Shown here: positions 40,526 through 51,500 of the stretch, piece by piece
How the letters are laid out: each line of letters starts with the position of its first letter
How positions within the stretch are numbered: position 1 is the stretch's first letter
NCBI RefSeq assembly: GCF_044458865.1
Contig: NZ_JBITIH010000001.1
Coordinates: forward strand, 551,082 to 615,081
Reading direction: 5' to 3'
From: Micromonospora_G sp044458865
GTDB taxonomy: Bacteria; Actinomycetota; Actinomycetes; Mycobacteriales; Micromonosporaceae
Length of the DNA: 64,000 nt
Program-made: the position numbers and the translations under genes
The notes under the pieces: model-generated
What the model was told of the DNA's origin: nothing
The model's database searches: none
Seen by the model: the letters and a program-made list of their open reading frames with translations, nothing else

Positions 40526-43500
40526 CTAGCCGCGCGGCGTGACGGTGACCGTCACGGTGATCGGCGTCGCCCCGACCTTCGCCGCGTTGCTGGTCACCAT
40601 CACCGTGGCGGCGTGCACACCCGGCGCCAGACCGGCGGTGTCGATGGCCAACTCCACCTCGGCCTTGCCGCCGGGGGCGAGCTGCCCACTCGGGTTGGTC
40701 ACGGACACCCACGACACGTCGCCGTACGCCGGCAGGGCACCGTTGATGTGGTAGGCCACGGCCCCACCCGGGGACCGGGCGGCCTGGCCGACCAGCCACA
40801 GGTCACCGTGCTCGTCGATGTCGAGCCCGGCACCGCTGAGCGCGTCGGCGTCCGGGTCCGGTGCCGAGCCGAGCGTGGCGCAGGTGTCCGGGTCGAGCGC
40901 CCAGACCGCCTCGCCGACAGTGTTGTTGTTGATCCCCCACAGCACGTTGCGCTCCTCGTTGAACGCCAACCCGCTGACCCACGGCACGCTGGGGGTGCAC
41001 TCACCGAGCACCGCTCCGGGCTGGGCGTGCGAGAACCCGGCGATGTGCCGGATCACCGTGTTGCCCGGCGCGTAGCTGGCGAGGTAGAACGTGTCGTCGC
41101 CCGCGCGGTAGGCGAGCCCGTACGCGTTCGCCCCGGACCACGTTCCGGCGATGGTCTGCTTCGTCTCCAGGGTGTCCGGGTCGAAGCATTCGATCGGGCT
41201 GCCGCCGGTGATCGACCATCCTGCGCCGCACATCAGGTCCTGGTTCGCCACGTAGGTCAGGTCGGTGTAGGAGACACCGGTCGTGACCTGGCCCGTACCC
41301 AGCAGCTTGCCGTTGCGGTCGAACTTCTGCATCTTGCCGGTGAAGTACGTGTCGACGACGTACACCTCACCGTTGCGGTAGCCGACGCCCACCCCGCTGT
41401 ACAGACCGGCGAGCGGGAAGGATCCGAGCACCTGACCGGGTGCCGAGGCCGGCGGCGTCGGCGAGTCGATCTCCCGCGCCTGCCAGTTGGCGGCGACGTC
41501 ACCCTTGTTGGTCAGGCTCACCGTCGCGGTCCGGACTCCTCCGACCCGCGCGGTCACCTTCACACCGTCCTTGTTGCTGGTCAGCAGGGGGGTACGCAAC
41601 GCGAGGTCGTGCTTGACCACGCTGGCGTCGGCGACCGTCACGGTCTCGGCCGGCAGGTCGTACCCGAAACTGGTCGCGGTCACCGAGAGCTCACCGGCGG
41701 GCACCTCGACCTGGTAGAACCCGTCCTTGTCACTGGTCACGGTCACCGGGACGGGAGCGCCCGGTGCCTGGATCCGTACGGTGGCGTCGGCCACCGGCTG
41801 CCGGTCGTTCGCGTCGCGCACGGTGCCGTGAAGCACCCCGGTGCCCGGCACCCGGAAGATGACCGCGGTACCGGCGTCGAGAGCGACCTCGTTCGCCGAG
41901 TACGTCAGCGCGGTACCGGCCGGCTTCTCCGCGATGCCGACCGTTGCGGTCGCACCGGTCGCGCCCGAGTCGAGGTTGCGGTACTGGAGGGTCACCGTCC
42001 CGTTCTCGGCGAGCACGATCTGGAAGTCCAGCCGGTTCTTCGGGGAACTCTTCAGCGCGACCCGGGTCCAGCTGATGATGAACTGACGGTTCGGTGCGCT
42101 GCCGGACCTCTTCGTCCGGACGGTGGAGACGTTGTCCAGCACCAGGTCGTCCCAGAACGCGTGGACGGCGGCGGCCGGTACCGACGCCGCGGGCAGCGCC
42201 GCGTTGTCACCGGTCGAGGTGGTGACGCCGGTGCCGAAGGTCAGGTAGCCGTCGGTGTGCACGCTGGCGTCGGTGTAGGTGGTGCCGTAGAACGTCACCG
42301 GGAACGGCAGTTCGACGGCCCGGCTCGCCTTGTCCCCGGTGAGCGGGAGGACGCTGCCGCCGTTGACCCAGGCGGAGTCGGCGACGCCGGTGGCGTAGCC
42401 GTACGCGTCGGTCTTGGCCTCAAGGGTGACGTCCAGGGTCTCGTCGCCGTCGACGGTGAGCGGCACGATCTTGCGCGCCAGCCATCGCGCGTTGGTGACC
42501 TGCACGTCGTAGTCGGCCTCGGGAAGCATGCCGGTGTACGTGCCGTCGGCGCCGGTGGTGAAGCCGGGGAAGGTCTCGCCGACCAGGCTGACCTGTGCGC
42601 CCGCGACCGGGTGCCCGGCCGGGTCGGTGACGGTGCCGTGCACCGCGTGCCACGGCACGGACTCGGAGAGGTCGACCGTCAGGGTGGCCGTACCGTCACC
42701 GGCGACGGTGATCGTCTGCTGCTGCGTACGCTGCGCGAAGAAGCTCGCGGTCAGGGTGTAGTCGCCGGCCGGGACCCGACCCAGCTCCACCCTGCCCTGC
42801 TCGTCGGTGCGGGCACTGCGGTCGACGGTGTCCGAGGTGAGCGTCACCTTGGTGCCGGGCAGCGGCTGCCCGCCCCGCGTCGCGGTCACCACGACACCGC
42901 CGAGCTGGGCGCTGGACGCTGCGGTGACCAGGGCGTACGCGTCGAGCAGGCCCTCGCCGTAGACGTTGTTGTCGGCGGCGGTTCCACCGCACTGCCGGTC
43001 GTCGACGTCGTGCGCGGTGCGGTCGAGCAGCTCGCGGGTGGTCTCCACGTCACGCCGGAGGTTCGGCACGGCCGACCAGGCCAGGGCGACGGCACCGGCG
43101 ACGTGCGGCGCGGCCATCGAGGTGCCGTTGTCCGCACCGTACTCGTTGCCGGGGCGGGTGGAGACGATGTTCACGCCTGGGGCGGCGATGTCCGGACGGA
43201 CCGTGGGGTCGCCGTCCTTGCCACGGCTGGAGAAGGAGGCGATGGTGCCGGTGTTGTCGACCGCGCCGACGGCGTAGACGCCCGGGTTGACCGCCGGGTA
43301 GCCGGCCGTGTTGCAGGGGCCCCATTCCTTTTCCCCGTCGTTGCCGACGGAGTAGACCGGGAAGATGCCGGCCGCCAGCCAGGTGTCGATGATCTCCTCG
43401 TAGAAGTTCGCGCCGTCGTTGGCGCCGCCCCACGAGTTGTTGATGATGTCGGGGGCGAGGTCCGGACGCGGGTTCTGGTTGAACCGGTCGGTCGGGGCGA

Positions 43501-44401
43501 GCATCCACTGGCCCGCGGCGAGCAGGTCCGGGTCCGTGCAGGTGGTGTCGCCACACCCCTTGGCCGCGATCCAGGTCGCCCCGGGTGCCACGCCGACGAC
43601 CGTGCCGGCGCCGTCGTCGCCGACCATGGTGCCGGTGGTGTGCGTACCGTGGCCGACGTTGTCACACGGGGTCGCGCCGCAGCCGTTGGTCGGGTCGAAC
43701 CAGTTGTAGTCGTGGCTGAACGTTCCCTTGCCGGTGTTGCCACGGTACTGACGTACCAGCGCCGGGTGGTTGTACTGGACGCCGGTGTCGATGCTGCCGA
43801 CGACGATGCCCTCACCTCGTACGCCGTACTCGTTCCACACCTTGTCGGCGCCGATCTGGCTGAGGTTCCAGGGCACCGTGGCGCTGGCGGCGGCGCCGGC
43901 GGACGCGGTCGGCTGCTCCAATGTCGTGTGTCCGACCGGGGCGATCCGGGCGACGTCCGCCCGCTTGGCCAGTTCGGTGACGAGGTCGAGGGTGCCGGTC
44001 ACCTCGATGACGTTCGCGATCCAGAAGGGGGTGAAGTCGGCCTTGCGCTCCCGCAGCAGCGACCGGAGACCACGCTGGGTCTGCTCGGCGTGCGAGACCT
44101 TCGTCTGGTAGACCTGCGTCGTGCGCGCGATCCGGCCGGCCTTGCCGGCGGCGCTTCGCTCGACCCGGTCGAGCTGGGCCTCGTCGAGCTTGAACTCGTC
44201 GGCCAACTCCACGAAGAAGCTCGTGCTAGCGCCGGCGGAGAGCGGCTGGAGCAGCCGGGGGTCCACCTTGCGTAGCGGGTCCGTCGTCCCGCTGGTGGGC
44301 GCGGCGGCCGTTGCCGCGCCAGCGGGCAGCACGAGTACCGCGGCGAGTGCCGCGGCCACGCCCGCTGCCCAGCGCGGGGTTCGCCGTCTGGATGTGAACA
44401 T
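40526..44401 (-). CDS. Large secreted S8 (subtilisin) serine protease
   Basis: A 1291-aa protein with a signal peptide (residues 1-33, cleaved near ATAAA) and a propeptide to about 170. The subtilase domain has Asp205 (SIDTGVQY), His251 (VGHGTHTTG) and Ser426 (GTSMAAPHVAG). Beyond about 500 come two carboxypeptidase regulatory-like beta domains (VVVTATRGGQPLPGTKVTLT; VHGTVTDPAGHPVAGAQVSL), a region with YGTTYTDASVHTDGYLTFG, a third such beta domain, a propeller-like part and a final beta-sandwich (TPITVTVTVTPRG). It should degrade extracellular protein, with the C-terminus binding substrate or the cell surface. Confidence 0.92.
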   Translation of the reverse strand: MFTSRRRTPRWAAGVAAALAAVLVLPAGAATAAAPTSGTTDPLRKVDPRLLQPLSAGASTSFFVELADEFKLDEAQLDRVERSAAGKAGRIARTTQVYQTKVSHAEQTQRGLRSLLRERKADFTPFWIANVIEVTGTLDLVTELAKRADVARIAPVGHTTLEQPTASAGAAASATVPWNLSQIGADKVWNEYGVRGEGIVVGSIDTGVQYNHPALVRQYRGNTGKGTFSHDYNWFDPTNGCGATPCDNVGHGTHTTGTMVGDDGAGTVVGVAPGATWIAAKGCGDTTCTDPDLLAAGQWMLAPTDRFNQNPRPDLAPDIINNSWGGANDGANFYEEIIDTWLAAGIFPVYSVGNDGEKEWGPCNTAGYPAVNPGVYAVGAVDNTGTIASFSSRGKDGDPTVRPDIAAPGVNIVSTRPGNEYGADNGTSMAAPHVAGAVALAWSAVPNLRRDVETTRELLDRTAHDVDDRQCGGTAADNNVYGEGLLDAYALVTAASSAQLGGVVVTATRGGQPLPGTKVTLTSDTVDRSARTDEQGRVELGRVPAGDYTLTASFFAQRTQQQTITVAGDGTATLTVDLSESVPWHAVHGTVTDPAGHPVAGAQVSLVGETFPGFTTGADGTYTGMLPEADYDVQVTNARWLARKIVPLTVDGDETLDVTLEAKTDAYGYATGVADSAWVNGGSVLPLTGDKASRAVELPFPVTFYGTTYTDASVHTDGYLTFGTGVTTSTGDNAALPAASVPAAAVHAFWDDLVLDNVSTVRTKRSGSAPNRQFIISWTRVALKSSPKNRLDFQIVLAENGTVTLQYRNLDSGATGATATVGIAEKPAGTALTYSANEVALDAGTAVIFRVPGTGVLHGTVRDANDRQPVADATVRIQAPGAPVPVTVTSDKDGFYQVEVPAGELSVTATSFGYDLPAETVTVADASVVKHDLALRTPLLTSNKDGVKVTARVGGVRTATVSLTNKGDVAANWQAREIDSPTPPASAPGQVLGSFPLAGLYSGVGVGYRNGEVYVVDTYFTGKMQKFDRNGKLLGTGQVTTGVSYTDLTYVANQDLMCGAGWSITGGSPIECFDPDTLETKQTIAGTWSGANAYGLAYRAGDDTFYLASYAPGNTVIRHIAGFSHAQPGAVLGECTPSVPWVSGLAFNEERNVLWGINNNTVGEAVWALDPDTCATLGSAPDPDADALSGAGLDIDEHGDLWLVGQAARSPGGAVAYHINGALPAYGDVSWVSVTNPSGQLAPGGKAEVELAIDTAGLAPGVHAATVMVTSNAAKVGATPITVTVTVTPRG

Positions 44402-44630
44402 CAGGGGTAGTCCTTCCTCACGGCGCCGAGGGGTTCGGGCGCCGCCGTCGCCGATTGTGGAGTGACATGAGCCCTGACCTGGTACGCCGCGACTGGCGGA
44501 GCAATGACATGACGTATCTCCGCCAGAACTGTTAACCGAAACAGCACCGCCACGTTACCGAAGATGATCAAGGAAACTTGCCCGTAACACCGGCCGTGTT
44601 CACCGCCACACACCGTCGGTGTCCCTGGGC

Positions 44631-44677
44631 CCGCCGCCATCCGGACAAATCAACCCGCCGCCATCCGGACAAATCAA
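44631..44677. repeat. 24-bp tandem repeat, two copies
   Basis: CCGCCGCCATCCGGACAAAT followed by CAA occurs twice with a period of 24 bases, 39 bases upstream of the GNAT gene in the 310-base gap. The rest of the gap shows no gene. Confidence 0.75.
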
Positions 44678-44715
44678 GAGGCGGTGCCCCCGGCCGGCCC
44701 GTACCGTGCTGGCAC

Positions 44716-45657
44716 ATGACGATTGCCATCCGCTCATTCGACCCCGGCAGCCCAACCGCGGTCGCCGACAGCGAAGCCGCCGCCGAGGCATTGCGCGCGG
44801 TACTGCCGTACCTGGTGGTGACCCCGCTGACGCTGCGCTGGCAGGTGGAGACCTCGCCGGCCGCGCAGCACCACCGGCTGCTCCTCGCCGAGGAGGACGG
44901 CCTCCTGCTCGGTGCCGCACGAACCGGAATCTATTACGACAGCAGCGAGCCGGGGCAGGCGTACCTGAACATCTACGTCCGTCCCGAGCTGCGCGGCCGG
45001 GGCGCCGGCCGCGCCCTGCTGGCGGCTGGCGAGGCGTACGTGACCGGCCTGGGTGCCCGCACCAACTTCTGCTGGTCGCTCGATGACGAACGCTCGATCG
45101 CGCTCGCCGAGCGCAACGGCTACCGGCGTGGCCGGTCGGCGCACTTCCAACGACTGCCGCTCACCGACGGATCACTGCCCTCGCTGCCGCCCGTCCCACC
45201 GGGAGTCGAGGTACGCACCGGGACGAGTTTCGGTGACGACCTGCGGGAGATCTGGGAGACGGACAACGAGACCAGCACCGACGTGCCGGACGACGTGGAT
45301 CCGGCGCCGGTCGACTACGACGTCTGGTTGGCGCAGTACTGGGAGCATCCGGAGCACGACCGGGAACTCACCTCGGTGGTGACGGTGGACGGCGTCGTGG
45401 CCGCGCTCAGTTTCGCCATCACCGACGGCGGTAGCCGTTACATGTCCGGGCTGGCGGGCACCCGGCGGGCGTACCGGGGACGCGGCCTGGCGAAGCTGGC
45501 GAAGTCCTCGTCGCTGCACCGGGCGCGGGCGGCCGGTTACACCGAGGCGTTCACCAACAACGACGCCGGCAACGAGCCGATGCTGGCGATCAACAAGTGG
45601 TTCGGCTACGAACAGTGCGCGACCGAGATCCGCTGGAAGCGTGACCTGGCCGGATGA
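44716..45657 (+). CDS. Tandem GNAT acetyltransferase
   Basis: A 313-aa protein with two GNAT domains. The first has LNIYVRPELRGRGAGRALLA, a complete acetyl-CoA loop. The second has GTRRAYRGRGLAKLAKSSS then TEAFTNNDAGNEPMLAINKW, typical of actinomycete double GNATs related to mycothiol synthase in layout. Acceptor unknown. Confidence 0.88.
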   Translation: MTIAIRSFDPGSPTAVADSEAAAEALRAVLPYLVVTPLTLRWQVETSPAAQHHRLLLAEEDGLLLGAARTGIYYDSSEPGQAYLNIYVRPELRGRGAGRALLAAGEAYVTGLGARTNFCWSLDDERSIALAERNGYRRGRSAHFQRLPLTDGSLPSLPPVPPGVEVRTGTSFGDDLREIWETDNETSTDVPDDVDPAPVDYDVWLAQYWEHPEHDRELTSVVTVDGVVAALSFAITDGGSRYMSGLAGTRRAYRGRGLAKLAKSSSLHRARAAGYTEAFTNNDAGNEPMLAINKWFGYEQCATEIRWKRDLAG

Positions 45658-45754
45658 GATCCGGCGCCGTCCACGATCCAGCGCCGTCCACGGTCCCGGC
45701 CGGCTGCGGCGCTGAACGGCTGCGGGCCGGTCCCGGCGCGGGCAAGATGGGGGC

Positions 45755-45961
45755 ATGGGAGCGACGGCTCAGGTCCCGCTGGTCGGCGGGGTGGCCGACG
45801 GTGCGGTGGTCACCGTCGAACTCGATCGTCATGGGCGTCCGCCGCTGGTGCACCCGCACATGGGCGAGGGCGGACTGGCCCGCGCGGAGATGTACGAGTT
45901 GGAGTCCGCGCGCGACGAGGGACCGCCCTGGGTGTACCGCTGGCGAGGCCCGGCCACCTGA
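45755..45961 (+). CDS. Small hypothetical protein
   Basis: A 68-aa soluble protein (MGATAQVPLVGGVADGAVVT, LVHPHMGEGGLARAEMYELE, ending WVYRWRGPAT). It has two beta-like strands, one helix and a final strand. No family recognised and no clear ribosome site beyond AAGATGGGGGC. It seems real by composition and because it ends in a coherent strand. Confidence 0.5.
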   Translation: MGATAQVPLVGGVADGAVVTVELDRHGRPPLVHPHMGEGGLARAEMYELESARDEGPPWVYRWRGPAT

Positions 45962-46001
45962 GCACTACCCGAGCCGGCCCCTACCCGCCGGCGACCTGCC
46001 C

Positions 46002-47120
46002 TCAGAGACGCTTCAGCACCGGCGTGATCAACTGGCTGGTCAGCCTGGCCTGTTGCCGTACCTGGTCGACCCGCTCGGCGGTGCCCTCGGCTCGGGCGTC
46101 CCGCTCGTCCCAGAGCTGGTCCACCTCGGCCAGCAGCGGTCCCTCCACCTCCCGGGCGAGCCCGCTCAGTGCCGGCACCCCGATCCGCTGGGCGAAGTCG
46201 AACACCTTGCCCGCGTACGGCAGCGGCAGGAACGGCACACCGGACATCGCAGCGAAGATCAGGAAATGCAGTCGCATTCCGACAGCCATGTCCAGATGCG
46301 ACATCAGCCCCAGAAGCTGCCGGGGCGAGTAGTCGCCGTGGAGAATCCGCCCCTGGTCGGCGGCGGTCATGTGGGACAGCACGCCGTGCGAGTGCTTGAT
46401 GTCGTCCCGCTCCATCGGCACGAAGAGCACGTTCGCGTCGAGCCGCCGGACCAGGAAGTCGCCGATCTGGGCCAACAGCCGGTGGTAACCGTCGACGTCC
46501 AGCCGGGAGGCCGCCCGCCCCGGCTCCCGTACGCTCATGCCGACCAGCCGCCGACCGCGACGTACGCCCTCCCGGTGCAGCAGCGACATCGGGAACTCCT
46601 CCGGTTCGAGCAGGAAAGCCGGGTCGGCGGTGACGGTGATGGAGCGGTTCACCCCTATCCCCTCCAGCACCAACTGTGACTCGTCGTCGCGTACGGTCAC
46701 CTCGATGGCGGCCTCAAGGCTCTGCTCCACCATCGAGCAGTCGACCGGGTCGCTGAGCGGGCCGGCACCCACCGCGTACGTGAACACCGGCAGGCCCCGT
46801 TCCTGGGCCGCCAGAACCAGCCGCAGATAACGCCGGGCCTCGCTGTCGTAGAGAATCCCGCCACCGCCGAGGATCAGCAGGTCAAGGCGGGCGATCGTGA
46901 CCGAGGACTCGGCCCGCCTGATCCCGTCCCAGGCCGCCGGCTCCACGCCCTGGTGGGTCCGGGCGGTGTGCTCGGGGTTACGGGAGAAGACGATGATGTG
47001 GGCATCCGGGCGGATGGCACGCACGTCTCCCAGCAAACCAGTCAGGATCGCCTCGTCGCCGAGGTTGCGGCCCCCGTACGAGCCGATCACGCCGATGGTC
47101 GGTCCGCCACCGTCCGACAT
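46002..47120 (-). CDS. Polysaccharide pyruvyl transferase family protein
   Basis: A 372-aa protein: IGVIGSYGGRNLGDEAILTG (N-terminal Rossmann loop), LLILGGGGILYDSEARRY, TVRDDESQLVLEGIGVN, and a C-terminal MRLHFLIFAAMSGVPFLPLP. It is of the CsaB/pyruvyltransferase superfamily, which puts pyruvate on surface sugars. No glycosyltransferases are adjacent, so the acceptor is unclear. GGTGGAG precedes the ATG. Confidence 0.82.
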   Translation of the reverse strand: MSDGGGPTIGVIGSYGGRNLGDEAILTGLLGDVRAIRPDAHIIVFSRNPEHTARTHQGVEPAAWDGIRRAESSVTIARLDLLILGGGGILYDSEARRYLRLVLAAQERGLPVFTYAVGAGPLSDPVDCSMVEQSLEAAIEVTVRDDESQLVLEGIGVNRSITVTADPAFLLEPEEFPMSLLHREGVRRGRRLVGMSVREPGRAASRLDVDGYHRLLAQIGDFLVRRLDANVLFVPMERDDIKHSHGVLSHMTAADQGRILHGDYSPRQLLGLMSHLDMAVGMRLHFLIFAAMSGVPFLPLPYAGKVFDFAQRIGVPALSGLAREVEGPLLAEVDQLWDERDARAEGTAERVDQVRQQARLTSQLITPVLKRL

Positions 47121-47204
47121 CTCCACCCCCCGGTGTTGGATGCGGCCTACCCACTCCGGCCGCACCCATGCCTACCGGCCCGGGGCGTTTCAGATCCGGG
47201 CCGA

Positions 47205-48164
47205 TCAGGTCAGGTCAGGCAGGATCCGGGTGCCGAAGACGTCGAGGAAGTCCCGCTGGTCCTGGCCGACGTGATGCAGGTAGATCTCGTCCACGCCCAG
47301 GTTGGCGTACTCCCGCAGCCACTGGAGATGCCGTCCGGGGTCACTGGAGACGAGGACGTGCTCGCGCATGTCGTCCGGCCTGACGTACGCGGTGGCGCGG
47401 GCGAATTCGGCCGGCATCGTCAGATCCCAGGCGACGTCACTGCCGAGAATTCCGGTACGCCACTGCTCGTGCGCGATCCGCAACGCCTTCTCCTCGTCCC
47501 GGTCCCAGCTCAGGTGCACCTGGAGCTTCACCGGTTTCCCCGCCCCGCCGCCCTCCCGGTACGCCTCGATCACCGGCCTGAGCTGTGCCACCGGCCGGTT
47601 CACGGTGATCAGACCGTCGGCCCAGGAACCGACCCAGCGGGCGGTCTCCGGACTGACCGCCGCACCGAAGATCGGCGGCGGCTGCGCCGGACGGGTCCAG
47701 AGCGTGGCCCGGTCGACGGTGACCAGGCCCCGGTGGCTGACGCACTCACCGGCGAAGAGCGCCCGCATCACCTCGACCGATTCGAGCAGCCGGGCGTTGC
47801 GTTCGTCCTTGGCCGGCCAACGCTCGCCGGTGATGTGTTCGTTGACCGCCTCGCCGCTACCGACCGCCATCCAGAACCGGTCCGGGAACATCTCCGTCAG
47901 GGTCGCGGCGGCCTGGGCGACGATCGCCGGGTGGTAACGCTGCCCGGGGGCGTTGACCACACCGAACGGCAGGTCGGTGGTGGCGAGCGCGGCCCCCAAC
48001 CAGGACCAGGCGAACCCCGACTCGCCCTGCTCCGGGCCGAACGGTGCGAAGTGGTCGGAGCACATCGCCCGGGTGAAGCCGGCCTGTTCGGCGGCGCGTA
48101 CCTGGCGCAGCAGCTCGCTCGGCGGCAGTTGCTCGTGCGATGCGTGGAACCCGTACGTGGTCAC
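47205..48164 (-). CDS. LLM-class flavin/F420-dependent oxidoreductase
   Basis: A 319-aa luciferase-like monooxygenase fold. The start TTYGFHASHEQLPPSELLRQ, RAMCSDHFAPFGPEQGESGF, FGVVNAPGQRYHPAIVAQA, WMAVGSGEAVNEHITG and the final DEIYLHHVGQDQRDFLDVFG match the TIGR03885-like group of non-F420 flavinoid oxidoreductases. Substrate unknown. Starts with GTG. Confidence 0.85.
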   Translation of the reverse strand: MTTYGFHASHEQLPPSELLRQVRAAEQAGFTRAMCSDHFAPFGPEQGESGFAWSWLGAALATTDLPFGVVNAPGQRYHPAIVAQAAATLTEMFPDRFWMAVGSGEAVNEHITGERWPAKDERNARLLESVEVMRALFAGECVSHRGLVTVDRATLWTRPAQPPPIFGAAVSPETARWVGSWADGLITVNRPVAQLRPVIEAYREGGGAGKPVKLQVHLSWDRDEEKALRIAHEQWRTGILGSDVAWDLTMPAEFARATAYVRPDDMREHVLVSSDPGRHLQWLREYANLGVDEIYLHHVGQDQRDFLDVFGTRILPDLT

Positions 48165-48331
48165 CCCGGACCTCCCGGCGGTCGTCTGGACACTGTCGGA
48201 GTTTCAGGTGCCCACTTCGCCAGATTCTCGAACCCGGCCGCGTTCCCGTTCCCGTCTCCTGCGCCGGTTGGCGCGGACCGGCCTCGCCACCGGGGCAACC
48301 GGTCGGGTGCCGGAATCGTAGGGTGGCGGCC

Positions 48332-48553
48332 GTGGAGAGACACCTCGTGGGCGGTGTGCTTGCCCTCTTCGCCACCTGTCTCATGGGCGTGACGTTCACG
48401 CCGACGACCGACCCGAGATGGTTGCTGAGCGCCGCCCTGGTCGTCGGGGCGTACGCCGTCACTCCCCTGCTCGTCGACCCTCTCTGGTCGGCCGGCACCG
48501 AGGAATCCGTGCCGGCCGCCGGGTCTGGCCCGACGACCGGCAGCAACGGCTGA
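48332..48553 (+). CDS. Small two-helix membrane protein
   Basis: A 73-aa protein starting with GTG. It has two hydrophobic helices (LVGGVLALFATCLMGVTF and LLSAALVVGAYAVTPLLV) joined by a short TPTTDPRW loop and a polar tail. No family recognised. It is convergent with the caspase-ATPase gene, 13 bases from its stop. Confidence 0.5.
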   Translation: MERHLVGGVLALFATCLMGVTFTPTTDPRWLLSAALVVGAYAVTPLLVDPLWSAGTEESVPAAGSGPTTGSNG

Positions 48554-48566
48554 GCAGCCGTCGGGC

Positions 48567-51500
48567 TCAGGGTTCGACGAACGCGGTCTGGACGACCTGT
48601 ATGCCGTCACGGCGCCGCACCAGCGTGCCGCGACCCGGTGGCAGCGCCGTCGGCCGGACGCTGCCGGCCACCGCCCCCTCCTCACGGTTGCCGGACATCA
48701 CCAGCGTCGGGGTGTCGATCTCACGCAGGCGTTGCAGGACCGGTTCGTACAGCGCCCGGGACACCCCGTTCATCCGCCGGGACACGATCAGGTGCAGCCC
48801 GATGTCCCGGGCGTGCGGCAGCAGTTCGAGCAGGACGGCGAGCGGGTTGCTGCCGCCGGTGGCGACCAGGTCATAGTCGTCGACCAGGACGTACAGATCG
48901 GGTCCGGTCCACCAGGAGCGGTCGCGTAGCTGTTGCGGGGTGATGTGCGGTCCCGGCAGTCGTGCCTGCATGGCGCTGCGGATCTCGCCCAGCACCTGCC
49001 CGGAGACCTGGTTGGAGGAGGCGTATCCGATCAGGTGTTTGCCCTCGACCGCACCGAGCAGCCCGCGCCGGTAGTCCGCGACGACGAGGCATGCCTGCTC
49101 CGGTGAGTACCGCGCGACGATGGTGCGGGCGATCAGCCGGAGCAGGTTCGTCTTGCCGCACTCCGCGTCGCCGAAGACGATCAGGTGCGGGTCGCGGCTC
49201 GGTTCGAGGTAGACCGGGGCGAGGGCGGACTCGTTGACCCCGATCGCCAGCCCCTCGTGCTCCGGGTCGACCAGTTCGGCGAGGTCGGCCGGGGTGAGCA
49301 ACCGGGGCAGCAGTCGGACCACGGGCGCCCGCTCCCCCGGCCAGCTTTCGTCGACCCACTTCGCCAGGGCGGTGGTCGCCGCGGCCAGTTCGTCGCCGGC
49401 CGGTTTGCCGTCGATCCGGGGCGCGGCGGCGACGAAGTGCATCCGGTCCGGGGTGATTCCCCGCCCGGGTGACCCGGCCGGCACGTTCCCGGCCGCTCGA
49501 CGGTCGATCTCCGAATCGGTCGGCTCGCCGAGGCGCAGTTCGAGCCGGAGGCCGAGCAGTTCACGCAGGCTCACCCGGATCTCGGACCAACGCGAGGCCG
49601 TGACGATCAGGTGTACGCCGAAAAGGGAGCCGCGCGCGGCGAGGGTGGTGACGGTCGGTTCGAGGTTCTCGTACTCCTGGCGCAGGGTGCTCCACCCGTC
49701 GATGACGAGGAAGACGTCGCCGAACGGGTCCTCGGGGAACGCACCGGCCGAGCGCCGCCGCCGGTAGTCGACGATCGACTCGATGTTCGACCGGGCGAAG
49801 GCGACTTCCCGAGTCTCCAGGAGGTTCTCCAACTCGGCGACGGTGCGCCGGACCGCTTCGGCCTCCCGACGCCCTGCTATGCCCGAGACGTGCGGCAGTC
49901 TCGCCAGGTTGGCCAGTGCGCCGCCGCCGAAGTCGAGGCAGAAGAACTGCACCTCGCGCGGTGTGTGCGCGAGTGCGAGTGCGGCGATGACGGTGCTGAC
50001 CAGTGTGCTCTTGCCGCTCTGGGGTGCGCCGACGACGGCGGCGTGGCCGGTGGCCCCGCCGAAGTCGAGCAGCAGCGGTTCGCGACGCTGCTGCTGCGGC
50101 AGGTCGACCAGACCGACCGGGACGACCAGCGGGGTGGTCTGCACCGCGCGCAGCCCGTGGGTCGGGCTGTGCACCAGTTGCAGGAGCGTGTCGAGGCTGG
50201 GCGGGTCGCCGAGCGGTGGTAGCCACACCTGGTGTGCGGCCGGGCCGGCGGTGCGCAGCCGGTCCACCACGATGTCGATGACGCGGCGTCCGACCAGTTC
50301 CGGCTCGTCGGCCCGGGACTCCGGGACGTGCGCGAGGTACGGCCCGGAGACGTACGCGGCCCGGAACCGGGTCAGCTCGCTCGTGCCGACCTTCAGATAA
50401 CCGTGCCCGGGTGCGTTCGGCAGCTCGTACGCGTCCGGCACACCGAGCACCACGCGGCTCTCCACCATGGAGAACGTACGCAGCCCGATCCGGTACGACA
50501 GGGAGGACTCCAGGCCGCGTAGGCGTCCCTCCTCCAGCCGCTGACTGGCCAGGAGCAGGTGTACGCCGAGCGAGCGCCCGAGTCGTCCGATGTAGACGAA
50601 CACGTCGATGAAGTCGGGCTTGGCGGAGAGCAGTTCGGAGAACTCGTCACAGATGACGAGTAGTGCGGGGAGCGGGGCCAACGCCGGATTGGCGGCCCGC
50701 GCCCGCTCGTAGTCCCACCGACTGGAGAGGTTCCCGGCTTCGCGGAGCAGCTCCTGCCGTCGCCGCAGTTCGCTCTGTAGTGCGTCGCCCAGGCGCTCGA
50801 CCAGCGGCAGCTCGTCGGAGAGGTTGGTGACGAGCGCGCTGGTGTGTGCGAGCTGGTCCAGCGTCGCGAAGGTGGCCCCGCCCTTGAAGTCGACCAGGAG
50901 GAAGTTCAGTTCCGTCGACGAGTGACGCATGGCGAGGGCGGTGACGATCGTACGCAGCAGTTCGCTCTTGCCGGAGCCGACCGCGCCGACGAGCAGGCCG
51001 TGGGGGCCCATGCCGCCCTGCGCGGCCTCCTTGAGGTCGAGCAGCACCGGCTCGCCCTGCTCGTCGAGGCCGATCGGCACCCGTAGCTGCTCCGGGCCGA
51101 TCGGGGTACTCGCCCCGGTGTATCGCAGCAGGTCGCCGTAACCGGGCACGCCGAGCGCGGTCAGCAGGTCGTCGCGGGGCACCGGGGACAGGATCGGGGC
51201 GGAGCCGGTGCCCGGCAGCATGAACGGCGGCGATCCCCACGCCTCGGCGATCGTGGTGACCATCATCGCGGCGCCGTCCGGGGTCGGGTCGACGGTCTCG
51301 GTCCCGGTCTCCACGTCGCTCACCGTCAGGTCGGGCATCGCGATCCGGAACATCCGCCGGCCGAGGATGGCCCAGCCGGGGAGGTTGAGCGGCAGCCGCC
51401 CGGCGGAGTCGGGGTTGACCAGCGATTCGGTCGGTTGGGTGAGCCGGGTCTCGATCCGGGACTGCGGCAGTTCGAGCAGTTCCTCGGGGATGGTCCGCCA

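Noticed and set aside
40613..44275. 1220-codon plus-strand frame opposite the subtilase
   Set aside because: Antisense to a protease with complete catalytic triad. Arg/Gly/Val-biased composition shows it is a codon-bias shadow.
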